A program made the position numbers and the translations under genes. Positions 15,880 through 23,664 of a stretch of 27,898 nucleotides of DNA are shown piece after piece (within the stretch, counting starts at the first letter, position 1; every line of letters starts with the position of its first letter). The stretch spans positions 1-27,898 of the forward strand of contig CAAGBI010000005.1 in assembly GCA_900768015.1 (NCBI GenBank). Direction: 5' to 3'. Under the pieces are notes generated by a model. That model was not told where the DNA came from, did no database searches, and saw only the letters and a list, made by a program, of their open reading frames with translations. Origin of the DNA: an uncultured Alistipes sp. (GTDB lineage: Bacteria > Bacteroidota > Bacteroidia > Bacteroidales > Rikenellaceae).

Positions 15880-16251
15880 CTATTTATCGAGTATCTCCTT
15901 CGTTAGCAGACCTTCGTATGGGTCGACGCCCTCCACTACATCTTTACACACCAACCAGCGAACATTGCTTATCTCATTGTCCACGGTGACATATGCCTGC
16001 ACGAAGTTCCATCCGAGCGACTCCATGTAGTTTAGGGCATCAATCATTGAGTTAAATTCAATTCTGTTGCCCTCGCCGTCTACCAAAATTTGCATCGAAT
16101 CGCCTCTAAATTGTTCCTGGCCATAGTCGATGACAACCTTTTTTGTTTTGCCGAATGTGTGGTACTCCCTGATTTCGCAAAATACTCGGCCCTCGGCAAA
16201 TAGTGTGGTTGTGCAGAGGCACATCGCAAATAAAAGTAACAGTCGTTTCAT
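15880..16251 (-). CDS. Small secreted protein of unknown function
   Basis: 123 residues. The first 19 (MKRLLLLFAMCLCTTTLFA) are a signal peptide, possibly cleaved after LFA. The rest is a mix of beta-like segments, with two cysteines (EIREY preceded by C25; LVCKD). ALNYMESLGWNFVQAYVT resembles a small 'two-strand plus helix' module seen in Bacteroidota secreted proteins, which I cannot name. Its promoter -7 box TAACTTTG is at 16289-16296. Confidence 0.7.
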   Translation of the reverse strand: MKRLLLLFAMCLCTTTLFAEGRVFCEIREYHTFGKTKKVVIDYGQEQFRGDSMQILVDGEGNRIEFNSMIDALNYMESLGWNFVQAYVTVDNEISNVRWLVCKDVVEGVDPYEGLLTKEILDK

Positions 16252-16288
16252 AGTTCTAAATTTTTAGTGTTTGAAGGTTTTGTTATGA

Positions 16289-16296
16289 CAAAGTTA
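16289..16296 (-). promoter_or_regulatory. -7 box of small secreted protein gene
   Basis: TAACTTTG on the minus strand, about 37 bp before the ATG at 16251. No clear -33 TTTG. Confidence 0.5.
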
Positions 16297-16350
16297 TAAA
16301 GCGACTGCCTCATTTCGTGCTGAGCCCTCCGCGAAACGACATATATAGGG

Positions 16351-16380
16351 GGTGAAGCGACCATACTGAGCGGTGAAGCG
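16351..16380 (+). repeat. Imperfect 21-bp direct repeat GGTGAAGCG
   Basis: GGTGAAGCG occurs at 16351-16359 and 16372-16380, with similar ACCATACTGA/CTAATATGA flanks. It lies between the small secreted protein gene and the pheT terminator. No function is seen. Confidence 0.4.
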
Positions 16381-16387
16381 CTAATAT

Positions 16388-16418
16388 GAAAATGGGGCTG
16401 CCCACGCGGACAACCCCA
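16388..16418 (-). terminator. Terminator of pheT
   Basis: Eleven-bp stem from TGGGGTTGTCC to GGGCAGCCCCA (two G-U pairs), 4-nt loop, followed on the minus strand by TTTTC; 24 bp after the pheT stop. Confidence 0.88.
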
Positions 16419-16442
16419 TACCTATTTTATATCAGCCGAAGA

Positions 16443-18908
16443 TTACTTGCGGACCTCGGCACCAGCCTTCTGCTCAAGCTGAGCCTGAAGGTTAGCCATG
16501 GTGCGCTCAATCTGCTTATCGGTGAGCGTCTGGTTCTTATCCTCGAGGATGAAGCTCAAGGCGTAAGACTTCTTGCCCTCGGGGAGCTTGTCGCCCTCGT
16601 AAACATCGAACAACGATACCGACTTCAAGAGCTTCTTCTCGGTAGCAAATGCTATTGAGCGGAGCTGCGAGAATGTAACGCTCTTATTAACAAGAAGTGC
16701 CAAGTCGCGCTTAACCTCGGGGAACTTCGAAAGCTCCTTGAACTGCACCTTCGCCTTCTTGGTCATCTTGATGAGCTGGTCGAAGTCTACCTCTGCGAAA
16801 TATACCTCCTGCTTGATGTCGAACTTCTTGCGAATCATAGGCGACACAACACCCATGCGCACCACCTCGTTGGGACCCTGCTTGAAGACGATAGCGTCGC
16901 CATAGAGGTCGCACTCGAGGCTCTCCGACTGCAATGCGTAGATGTCGACACCGAAGCGCTTCAAGAGGCGCTCAACGATGGCGCGGAGTGTGAAGAACGA
17001 CGCTGTCTCCTCCTTGCTGTTCCACGAGAGCTGTGTCTTGAGGCCTGTGACGGTGATGCCGATACGGTTGTTCTCCACATACTTAGCCAAGGTGTTCTCC
17101 TCCGATGCCTTCTCCGCAGCAAAGGCGTAGCAGTTACCCACCTCATACATCTTGAGGTTGCCGTTGCGGCGGTTAACATTGAGCTCTACGGCCTCCAAGG
17201 CGTTGAAGAGCAATGTCTGGCGCATGACATTGAGATCCTGAGACAATGGGTTCAAAATCTTCACGCAGCGCTCTGCGGGGTATGATGTCGAACACTCGTA
17301 GTACGAAGCCTTGGTGAGCGAGTTCGACATAATCTCTGTGTAGCCATTCGAAGTGAGGAAGTCGGATGCCACATTCTGCAAGCGTGCCTTGTCGGGCTTT
17401 GGTGCGTACGACAAAGTAGAGTTCACATGGTCCGAAATCTCGATGTTGTTGTAGCCATACACGCGCAATACATCCTCAATGAGGTCGGCCTCGCGCTGCA
17501 CATCTACGCGGTAGGGAGGAACTGCCACTGTGAGCACCTCGCCCTCGCGACCGAGAATCTTAACATCGAGTGCCTCGAGGATAGTCATGAATGTCTCCTC
17601 GGGGATGTTCTTGCCGATGAGCTTGCGTGCGCGTTCCAACGAGAACTCAAACTCGAAGTCGCGTGCGGGAGTGGGGTTGATGTCGATAATCTCCGATGTG
17701 ATGCGACCACCTGCCAACTCCTGCATGAGCATCGCTGCACGCTTGAGGGCGTAAACCTGGATGTTGGGGTCGATACCGCGCTCGAAGCGGAACGAAGCAT
17801 CTGTATTGAGACCGAAGCGCTTTGCGGTCTTACGCACCCATACGGGGTGGAAGTATGCGCTCTCGATAAATACATTTACGGTAGAGTCGCTGATGCCAGA
17901 GTCCTGACCGCCATATACACCTGCGATGCACATGGGGCGCTCTGCCGAGCAAATCATAAGGTCGTTGGCTGTGAGTGTGCGCTCCACGCCATCGAGGGTC
18001 ACGAACTTCTCGCCCTCGTTTGCCGAGCGTACCACAACCTTGCCACCCTCAATCTTATCTGCATCGAATGCATGGAGGGGCTGACCCAACTCAAAGAGGA
18101 CATAGTTGGTGATGTCCACGAGGTTGTTCTTGGGGTTGATGCCCGCTGCGCGCAACTCATTCTGCATCCACTCTGGAGATGGAGCAATCTTACAACCGCT
18201 AACGGTGATACCGGCATAGCGGGGTGCTGCCTCAGTGTTTACAACCTCCACCTCGATGGTGCGAGAGGTGTCGTCAACCTTGAAGCCCTCAACCGATGGG
18301 AGCTTGAACTCTACGCGCTCGCCACGGCTCTTGAGGTATGCTGCGATGTCGCGTGCAACGCCGATGTGTGATGCTGCATCTACGCGGTTGGGTGTAAGGC
18401 CGATGCCGATGAGGTAGTCGTCAGCGATGTGGAGATACTCCTTTGCAGGTGTGCCCACAACAGCCTCCGCGGGGAGCTCCATAATGCCGTCGTGGTTGCG
18501 GCCGATGCCGAGCTCATCCTCTGCGCAGAGCATGCCGAGTGACTCAACGCCACGAATCTTGCTGCGCTTAATCTTGAACTCCTCCTCCGAGTCGATAGGG
18601 TAGAGCACCGAGCCAACAGTTGCGCACATAACCTTCAAGCCCTGGCGGCAGTTAGCAGCGCCACATACAATCTGCAAGGGAGCCTCTGCGCCAACATCAA
18701 CGGTAGTGATGTGGAGGTGGTCAGAGTCGGGGTGATCCTCGCAAGTGAGAACCTCGCCCACAACAACACCCTTCAAGCCACCCTTGATGGTCTCAATCTT
18801 CTCGAACTCCTCGACCTCAAGGCCAAGCTCGGTGAGTATTTCGGCCATGCGCTCCGCCGATAGATCGCAGTCAAGGTAGCGCTTTAGCCAATTAAAAGAT
18901 ACATTCAT
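16443..18908 (-). CDS. pheT: Phenylalanine-tRNA ligase beta subunit
   Basis: 821 residues, full length. Charges tRNA-Phe as an alpha2-beta2 enzyme with PheS. Domains: opening MNVSFNWLKRYLDC, EMAP-II-like tRNA-binding OB fold (about 40-150, DHPDSDHLHITTVDVG), B3/B4 editing domain (about 210-390, NLVDITNYVLFELGQPLHAFD), B5 (about 400-475), catalytic-like core, and FDX-ACB anticodon-binding domain at the end (FKELSKFPEVKRDLALLVN onward). pheS is not in the window, so the two subunits are not adjacent. Own promoter (18956-18987) and terminator. Confidence 0.97.
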   Translation of the reverse strand: MNVSFNWLKRYLDCDLSAERMAEILTELGLEVEEFEKIETIKGGLKGVVVGEVLTCEDHPDSDHLHITTVDVGAEAPLQIVCGAANCRQGLKVMCATVGSVLYPIDSEEEFKIKRSKIRGVESLGMLCAEDELGIGRNHDGIMELPAEAVVGTPAKEYLHIADDYLIGIGLTPNRVDAASHIGVARDIAAYLKSRGERVEFKLPSVEGFKVDDTSRTIEVEVVNTEAAPRYAGITVSGCKIAPSPEWMQNELRAAGINPKNNLVDITNYVLFELGQPLHAFDADKIEGGKVVVRSANEGEKFVTLDGVERTLTANDLMICSAERPMCIAGVYGGQDSGISDSTVNVFIESAYFHPVWVRKTAKRFGLNTDASFRFERGIDPNIQVYALKRAAMLMQELAGGRITSEIIDINPTPARDFEFEFSLERARKLIGKNIPEETFMTILEALDVKILGREGEVLTVAVPPYRVDVQREADLIEDVLRVYGYNNIEISDHVNSTLSYAPKPDKARLQNVASDFLTSNGYTEIMSNSLTKASYYECSTSYPAERCVKILNPLSQDLNVMRQTLLFNALEAVELNVNRRNGNLKMYEVGNCYAFAAEKASEENTLAKYVENNRIGITVTGLKTQLSWNSKEETASFFTLRAIVERLLKRFGVDIYALQSESLECDLYGDAIVFKQGPNEVVRMGVVSPMIRKKFDIKQEVYFAEVDFDQLIKMTKKAKVQFKELSKFPEVKRDLALLVNKSVTFSQLRSIAFATEKKLLKSVSLFDVYEGDKLPEGKKSYALSFILEDKNQTLTDKQIERTMANLQAQLEQKAGAEVRK

Positions 18909-18955
18909 AGTTATATTGATTTTATATTTTTTCGGTTGTAGTGGTTACAATCGCA

Positions 18956-18987
18956 CAAAGATACGAAAAATTATCGAAATAGTCAAA
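18956..18987 (-). promoter_or_regulatory. Promoter of pheT
   Basis: Minus strand TTTG (18984-18987), 20-bp spacer, TATCTTTG (18956-18963). Exact consensus. Leader about 45 nt. Confidence 0.82.
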
Positions 18988-19021
18988 TTCCGATAACTAA
19001 ATTTATGTGGTTATGTGGATG

Positions 19022-20359
19022 TTATTGCTCTGCTTGGCGGTAGATGTCGCGCAAACGGTCCGACATGAAGTATTGGAACACGCCACGCAGGAACATATAC
19101 ATGGTGAAAGCCAGCCATAGCGCGTTGTTGCCAATGAGCCAGCCGAGGCCATAAAGTATAACGAAGAAGCATACCGACGACCATATCATCGAGTTACGCA
19201 TAATGCGGCTGCGCGTAGCACCCACCATGATGCCATCCATAACAAAGGGCATGGCGGCAGCTAAAGGTATGGCGATAATCCAGCCGATATACTGCTCGGC
19301 GACACTTAATAACACGGCGCTATCTCCCTGCTCGGGGTTGGCGATAAAGGTGAAGATGTCGCGCCACCAGCCTATATATACGCCGATAAATACGAATGAC
19401 ACGGCAAAGCACCACACAAGGCAGAGCTTGATGCAGCGGCGCAATGATTGGCTATCGCGAGCACCGATGAAGCGGCCCGTGAGCGCCTCTGCGGCGTAGG
19501 CAAAGCCGTCATTCATATATGAGAATAGCGTGAACAACTGCAATAGTATGGTGTTGACAGCTAGTATGTTAGCGTCGCCAGTGTCAGCTGATGCTTTAGT
19601 GAAGAATGTGTACACTGCAACAAGGCAGAAGGTGCGGATCATGATGTCGCCATTAATCGAGAAAAAACGGCGCATGCTGCTCATGTCCATAACCTCCTTC
19701 ATGCTCACCTTAACAAGGCGCTTGCGGTAGCGTATAAGCAGTACGGCCACCATGACCAGGACACCTGTCCACTGCGCCACGACCGATGCTAAGGCGATGC
19801 CCTCCAAGCCCATTGTGCCGACAATCGAAAAGAGGTAGCTGCAGCCTATGTGTATGAGGTTGACAAGTATCGCTACGGCCATTGGAACTACGGCATTCTG
19901 CATGCCCGTAAACCAGCCGTTAAAGGCGAAGAGTAGGATGCCCGCGGGGACGGCCCAGATGCGGGTGTAGAAGTAGTCGGCAATCATAGTTCGCGACTCC
20001 TCGCTGCCCGTATCCATAAACCACAACGAGAACTCTCCAATGGGGTATTGCAACGAGAAGGCAAGGATGCCCACGCCGAGGGCCACGATAAGTGAGCGCC
20101 AGAGCATTAGCGAGTATTCGCGGTGGTTCTCCGCACCGAATGCTTGTGCCGTAAGACCACTCGTGCCCATGCGGATGAAGGAGCAGTTCCAGTAGATGAA
20201 GTTGAAGATGGTAACACCAATCGAGAGCGCACCGATGGCGAGCGTTCCCTCGCCGCCACAAGCGCGGCCAGCGATGAATGTCGAGGCTATACCCATGAGG
20301 GGTACCGTAACATTCGAGATGATGTTAGGTATTGCTATTCGAAGTATCTCTCTGTTCAT
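19022..20359 (-). CDS. MATE family efflux transporter (DinF-like)
   Basis: 445 residues from ATG 20359 (MNREILRIAIPNIISNVTVPLMGIAST), a typical MATE opening. A longer frame from 20428 would start upstream of the promoter box and is rejected. About 12 membrane helices in two six-helix halves are seen from the hydrophobicity pattern. MATE proteins export cations, drugs or other organic compounds using Na+ or H+ gradients. Conserved Pro and polar residues in helix 1 fit the DinF branch. Substrate unknown. Monocistronic by appearance; no good terminator is visible after its stop. Confidence 0.92.
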   Translation of the reverse strand: MNREILRIAIPNIISNVTVPLMGIASTFIAGRACGGEGTLAIGALSIGVTIFNFIYWNCSFIRMGTSGLTAQAFGAENHREYSLMLWRSLIVALGVGILAFSLQYPIGEFSLWFMDTGSEESRTMIADYFYTRIWAVPAGILLFAFNGWFTGMQNAVVPMAVAILVNLIHIGCSYLFSIVGTMGLEGIALASVVAQWTGVLVMVAVLLIRYRKRLVKVSMKEVMDMSSMRRFFSINGDIMIRTFCLVAVYTFFTKASADTGDANILAVNTILLQLFTLFSYMNDGFAYAAEALTGRFIGARDSQSLRRCIKLCLVWCFAVSFVFIGVYIGWWRDIFTFIANPEQGDSAVLLSVAEQYIGWIIAIPLAAAMPFVMDGIMVGATRSRIMRNSMIWSSVCFFVILYGLGWLIGNNALWLAFTMYMFLRGVFQYFMSDRLRDIYRQAEQ

Positions 20360-20367
20360 AATGGCGA

Positions 20368-20375
20368 CAAAGTTA
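20368..20375 (-). promoter_or_regulatory. -7 box of MATE gene, 8 bp before the start codon
   Basis: TAACTTTG on the minus strand ends at 20368, and the ATG starts at 20359. As for aroB, this implies a near-leaderless mRNA. No strong -33 motif. Confidence 0.5.
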
Positions 20376-20417
20376 CAATAATTTTGCAAAAATTTTGGCA
20401 TACTCTTTGTAAAAGAG

Positions 20418-20446
20418 TTGTAGATCAAAAAAAATAGTTACCTTTG
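20418..20446 (+). promoter_or_regulatory. Promoter of rluB-like gene
   Basis: GTTG (TTG 20418-20420), 18-bp spacer, TACCTTTG (20439-20446). Leader about 25-28 nt, including a T-tract. Confidence 0.6.
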
Positions 20447-20477
20447 CGCGATTTTTTTATAAAGCATTAATACAGAA

Positions 20478-21863
20478 ATGAAAAACAAGAACACAGACTC
20501 AACAGCTAACGTATCACGCTTTGCGCGTGACAAGCGTCAGCGCGTAAGCTCTACTGAGCGTGTTGAGCGTACTCCCCGTCCACGCCGTGAGGCTGACAGC
20601 GAGGGTAGCCGCGAGTTCCGCACTCCCGTGGCAAAGACAGAGAAGCGTACATCGTACAACCCCCACTTCACCGCAGACAACCGTTTGCGCCCCGAGTATG
20701 AGCAGCGTCCCCGTCGCAACGAGGATGGCGAGCGTCTTTCGCGTGGCTTTAACCGTTCTGAGCGCGGTGAGCGTAACTTCAACCGTGATGAGCGCAACAA
20801 CGACCGTGGCTTTGGCCGTGGCGAGCGCGCAGAGCGTCCCACACGCAATTTCAACCGCCCCGAGCGCACTGAGCGTAGCTTCAACCGCGAGGAGCGTGGC
20901 GAGCGTAACTTCAACCGTGAGGAGCGTAATAACGACCGTGGCTTTGGCCGTGGCGAGCGCACCGAGCGCCCCACTCGCACATTCAACCGCGAGGAGCGTG
21001 GCGAGCGCACAGAGCGTCCCACTCGTTCATTCAACCGTGACGAGCGTAGCAACGACCGTGGCTTCAAGGCAGGTGCAAAGCGCACTGCTGCACCCAAGCG
21101 CGATGAGAAGCCCCGCTCATATCCCAAGTTCAACCCCAACCAGTCGGCTGGCGAGATTCGTCTCAACCGCTTTATCTCACAGTCGGGCGTATGTTCACGC
21201 CGTGAGGCAGACGACTTCATCCTTGCAGGCGTTGTGACTGTTAATGGTCAGGTAGTTACAGAGCTTGGTACAAAGATTTTGCCTACTGACGAGGTTCGCT
21301 TCCACGATGAGAAGCTCCAGGGCGAGAAGAATGTTTACCTCGTACTCAATAAGCCTAAGGGCTATGTGACATCGTTGGATGACCCTCACGCCGAGAAGAC
21401 CGTGATGGATCTCGTGAAGAACGCCTGCACAGAGCGCGTATATCCCGTAGGTCGTTTGGATAAGAACTCGCTCGGCTTGCTCCTTATCACCAACGACGGC
21501 GACATCACACGCCAGCTCACACACCCCTCATACCGCAAGAAGAAGATCTATCAGGTGACACTCGATAAGCCTCTCACTCGCGCAGATATGGACTCTCTCA
21601 CCGAGGGTATCACACTCGAGGATGGCGACATCTTCGCTGACGAGGTGGCATACGCATCTGAGGACAAGCGCACCGTAGGTGTTGAGATTCACTCTGGCCG
21701 TAACCGTATTGTTCGTCGTATGTTCGAGCACCTCGGCTACACCGTTCAGAAGCTCGACCGTGTCTACTACGCAGGTCTTACAAAGAAGAATCTCAAGCGT
21801 GGCGAGTGGCGTTTCCTCACACGAGATGAGGTTATGCGACTAAAGACCGGCCAATACGAGTAA
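20478..21863 (+). CDS. Pseudouridine synthase, RluB/RsuA family, with long Arg-rich repeat N-terminus
   Basis: 461 residues, against roughly 240-290 for classical RsuA/RluB proteins. Residues 1-226 are a low-complexity extension; the part 90-196 consists of repeated FNRxERGERNFNR / NNDRGFGRGERxERPTR units, rich in Arg, Glu, Asn and Gly. The S4 RNA-binding domain follows (227-272, IRLNRFISQSGVCSRREAD). The catalytic domain has NKPKGYVTS (291-299) and GRLDKNSLGLLLITNDGD with the catalytic Asp328. It makes pseudouridine in ribosomal RNA, most likely 23S (RluB-type) but RsuA/RluF types cannot be excluded. Extensions of this kind occur in Bacteroidota homologues. The tail of the gene is followed by hairpin terminators. 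Confidence 0.93.
   Translation: MKNKNTDSTANVSRFARDKRQRVSSTERVERTPRPRREADSEGSREFRTPVAKTEKRTSYNPHFTADNRLRPEYEQRPRRNEDGERLSRGFNRSERGERNFNRDERNNDRGFGRGERAERPTRNFNRPERTERSFNREERGERNFNREERNNDRGFGRGERTERPTRTFNREERGERTERPTRSFNRDERSNDRGFKAGAKRTAAPKRDEKPRSYPKFNPNQSAGEIRLNRFISQSGVCSRREADDFILAGVVTVNGQVVTELGTKILPTDEVRFHDEKLQGEKNVYLVLNKPKGYVTSLDDPHAEKTVMDLVKNACTERVYPVGRLDKNSLGLLLITNDGDITRQLTHPSYRKKKIYQVTLDKPLTRADMDSLTEGITLEDGDIFADEVAYASEDKRTVGVEIHSGRNRIVRRMFEHLGYTVQKLDRVYYAGLTKKNLKRGEWRFLTRDEVMRLKTGQYE
20745..21065 (+). repeat. Coding repeat array in the RluB-like N-terminus
   Basis: Codes residues 90-196 of the gene above. Two nearly matching units of about 50 residues and a third partial one, built from AACTTCAACCGTGA-like blocks and GAGCGT/GAGCGC codon pairs. 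The DNA is repetitive enough to promote slippage and variable unit number. It also gives open frames in other frames that are artefacts. Confidence 0.85.
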
Positions 21864-21898
21864 AAATCGCATAGCAAGACTGCTTTGGCGTTACACTC

Positions 21899-21948
21899 AA
21901 GTGGGAAATCCTCATTTACGAAAAGTAAACTGCGGTTTCCCACTTTTT
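21899..21948 (+). terminator. Terminator of the RluB-like gene
   Basis: Arms at 21899-21911 and 21934-21945 pair over about 12 bp (one mismatch), with an inner TTTAC/GTAAA hairpin, followed by TTTTT (21944-21948). The hairpin core is part of the repeated intergenic sequence. Confidence 0.8.
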
Positions 21949-21988
21949 CGTGCGCCTAAAATCAGTTCGTGCTATGCAATTTTTGTGA
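21944..21988 (+). repeat. Intergenic repeat block, copy 1
   Basis: 45 nt starting with TTTTTCGTGCGCCTAAAATC and ending TTTTTGTGA. It differs from copy 2 at two positions only. Confidence 0.8.
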
Positions 21989-22114
21989 TGTGGGTAAGGC
22001 TATTTTGTCGTTGTGCTTGCTTTCAAAATGCTCATTTACCCCTAAGTAAACTCCGCTTTTTCAAGCTGCGCACGCCTAAAACTAGCACTTATTCTACAAC
22101 TTTTCCGTAAAACT

Positions 22115-22143
22115 GGGATTGTCCGCAGGGACAATCCCTTTTT
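22115..22143 (+). terminator. Second terminator-like hairpin after the RluB-like gene
   Basis: Ten-bp stem GGGATTGTCC (22115-22124) with GGACAATCCC (22129-22138), 4-nt loop, then TTTTT. It sits directly before copy 2 of the 45-nt block. Confidence 0.82.
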
Positions 22144-22183
22144 CGTGTGCCTAAAATCAGTTCTTGCTATGCAATTTTTGTGA
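22139..22183 (+). repeat. Intergenic repeat block, copy 2
   Basis: Matches copy 1 (21944-21988) at 43 of 45 positions. In each copy the T-tract is also the U-run of a preceding hairpin. Confidence 0.8.
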
Positions 22184-22264
22184 CGCAGGGTGGGGTGCTT
22201 TGGCGTTACATTTGCTCATTATGAGGTATACCTGCGCACAAGCGCGTAAACATATTTCACACAA

Positions 22265-22297
22265 AGAGAGGCTGTTCGACAATCGGGCAGCCTCTCT
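22265..22297 (-). terminator. Terminator of S1/P1 nuclease gene
   Basis: Ten-bp stem AGAGAGGCTG (22265-22274) and CAGCCTCTCT (22288-22297). On the minus strand followed by TTGTG, a weak T-tract; 20 bp after the nuclease stop. Confidence 0.75.
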
Positions 22298-22317
22298 TGC
22301 TTTGTAATTATATGTGA

Positions 22318-23088
22318 TTAGTAAATCTCCTCGAGGAGTTTTGCAAGGCGGATGCCACCCTTGAGGAACTGCTCCTCGATGATGGGGGCATACTGCGCAA
22401 CATAGTCGTACGAGAGGTTGGCACCCGTTGTGGAGTTCCCGTAGATATCGTTGGCAAGTACCACGGTCTCCTCAATCCAGTCGTTGGGCGTGCCCTGCAT
22501 GTAGGCCTGCACCTGCTTTGGCGTTGCGCGGTCTACCTGCTCCTGCCACTCCGAGTAGCCCCAGCGGTGTGCCGACTCCACAATCTCGCTATCCCAAACC
22601 GAGTGTAACTTCTTCTGGCTGCCGAAATATTTAACCTTCGTACCGTTGCCACCGCGGTCGCTCTTACGGCCAGCGTGCATGGGGCAGTGTATGTCGCCCA
22701 CGATATGAATGAGCATCATGAGCTGTACGCGCTCCTCCTCGGGCGTAAGCTCGCCGCTCTTGAGGTTCTCGACAAGGGTGTTGATAGCCACGACGGCATC
22801 ACCCGCGCTATCCTTCTTTGACTCTGCGTATGTGCCCTCCTCGGGGTCTACATTGACATAGTGCCAAGTCTTTGTGTAGGCATACTCATCGGTGTGGCTG
22901 GCGTTGTCCAACCAGTTTGCCACATATACCAACGAGTGACCCTCGAGTACTGCTGTAACTTTTTTGAGTGCCTTTTTTGAGAGGTGTTTCTCGGCGATAT
23001 AGGCTACGGTGTCGTGGCCCTTGGGTCCCCAGGCGAGTGCCATTGCGGGGATAAGGAGTGCGAGTGCTATAGATAATACTTTGCGCAT
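22318..23088 (-). CDS. Secreted S1/P1-type nuclease
   Basis: 256 residues. Signal peptide 1-19 (MRKVLSIALALLIPAMALA), so the mature protein begins with W20, which in this family is itself a zinc ligand. All nine expected ligands of the trinuclear zinc site are visible in order: W20, H25, D61, H76, H128, D132, H138, H162 and D166 (segments WGPKGHD, NWLDN, WHYVN, HIVGDIHCPMHAG, HSVWDSEI). Such enzymes cleave single-stranded DNA and RNA and remove 3' phosphates, probably for periplasmic or surface nutrient scavenging. Promoter at 23116-23146 overlaps the ssrA terminator. Confidence 0.96.
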   Translation of the reverse strand: MRKVLSIALALLIPAMALAWGPKGHDTVAYIAEKHLSKKALKKVTAVLEGHSLVYVANWLDNASHTDEYAYTKTWHYVNVDPEEGTYAESKKDSAGDAVVAINTLVENLKSGELTPEEERVQLMMLIHIVGDIHCPMHAGRKSDRGGNGTKVKYFGSQKKLHSVWDSEIVESAHRWGYSEWQEQVDRATPKQVQAYMQGTPNDWIEETVVLANDIYGNSTTGANLSYDYVAQYAPIIEEQFLKGGIRLAKLLEEIY

Positions 23089-23115
23089 AATTAAAAGTTG
23101 AATGGTTAATCAGCG

Positions 23116-23146
23116 CAAAGGTACGAAAAAAAACTCGACTTGCAAT
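23116..23146 (-). promoter_or_regulatory. Promoter of S1/P1 nuclease gene
   Basis: Minus strand ATTG (23143-23146), 19-bp spacer, TACCTTTG (23116-23123). Its -33 element is in the stem and loop of the ssrA terminator. Leader about 25 nt. Confidence 0.7.
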
Positions 23147-23161
23147 GATGCAAATCGAGTT
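23125..23161 (-). terminator. Terminator of ssrA
   Basis: Twelve-bp stem, arms 23150-23161 and 23132-23143 (one G-U), 6-nt loop, followed on the minus strand by a run of eight Ts. It begins only a few bases after the tmRNA 3' end. Confidence 0.9.
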
Positions 23162-23164
23162 GAG

Positions 23165-23565
23165 TGGAGGTGGCGGGGGTCGAACCCGCGTCCAAACAAG
23201 GAACCCCAGAGCTTTCTACACGCTTAGCTGACCATTTCATCCTTCTCCTCGCGCCAGGCAGGCAGCAGCCAAACCCGAGGCCCAGCCCCTAAATCTCGCA
23301 TGATGACCGAGGCACACATCACGCCATCTCTTAATTGATGATACCCCATAATGATTGGCCGTTAAAGAGCGGAACGACCTCTCGGGATACTCGTCACACA
23401 GCCTCCTTGGGCTACGCGATTAAGCTAATTTACCCAGTAAATTAAGCAGCGAGTGCGTAGTTGTTATTGCCATTTATAGCTTGAGCGTTCAGTTTAACGA
23501 GACCCCACACAAGGCTCGACGTGCTTACAATCGAATTCTACCTGCTGTCAAAACCGGTCACCCCC
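23165..23565 (-). ncRNA. ssrA: Transfer-messenger RNA (tmRNA)
   Basis: About 401 nt on the minus strand. The 5' end GGGGGTGACCGGTTTTGACAG and the 3' end (GGACGCGGGTTCGACCCCCG then CCACCTCCA) form the tRNA-like domain. The acceptor stem pairs GGGGGUG with CACCUCC, one G-U. The T-arm GTTCGAC is visible. The tag frame at 23442-23471 reads GGC AAT AAC AAC TAC GCA CTC GCT GCT TAA, giving GNNNYALAA, with the ALAA end that is recognised by ClpXP-type proteases. The 3' CCA is not encoded, so it is added after transcription. tmRNA rescues stalled ribosomes together with SmpB. A -7 box TACATTTG is at 23665-23672. Confidence 0.96.
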
Positions 23566-23664
23566 GTTTCTTTGAAGTGGTCATCCGCCTCTATAAAGCG
23601 GAACGATACAACTTCTTTGGGTAGATTCACTATTCGTGGCATCTGTGGCAATGCAAATGCGGTG

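Larger units (their letters stand above)
21864..22317. other. Repeat-containing intergenic region with serial hairpins
   Basis: 454 bp with no credible gene. A 45-nt block occurs at 21944-21988 and 22139-22183 with only two differences. TGCTTTGGCGTTACA occurs at 21881-21895 and 22196-22210. The palindromic core CTCATTTAC-N5-AGTAAACT is at 21911-21931 and again at 22031-22052. A diverged middle copy runs at about 22001-22095. The units look like a dispersed, hairpin-forming intergenic repeat. Confidence 0.7.

Noticed and set aside
17017..17032. Possible parS half-site (TGTTCCACGAGAGCTG) in pheT
   Set aside because: Only the left half fits the usual parS palindrome; the right half does not, and it is inside a conserved coding sequence. 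A second half-match in the transglycosylase gene near 3325 is equally poor.
17427..18371. 314-codon open frame on the plus strand opposite pheT
   Set aside because: Antisense to a well-conserved pheT; composition is Cys/Leu/His rich with no domain, as expected for a shadow frame.
20537..21237. Long open frames in two other frames over the RluB-like gene's N-terminus
   Set aside because: They arise from the repeated Arg-rich coding sequence; the products are Arg/Ser or Val/Ala repeats with no homologous domain, and the RluB-like frame is clearly the gene.
21901..22110. 69-codon open frame after the RluB-like gene
   Set aside because: It covers terminator hairpins and intergenic repeats; no start context or domain.
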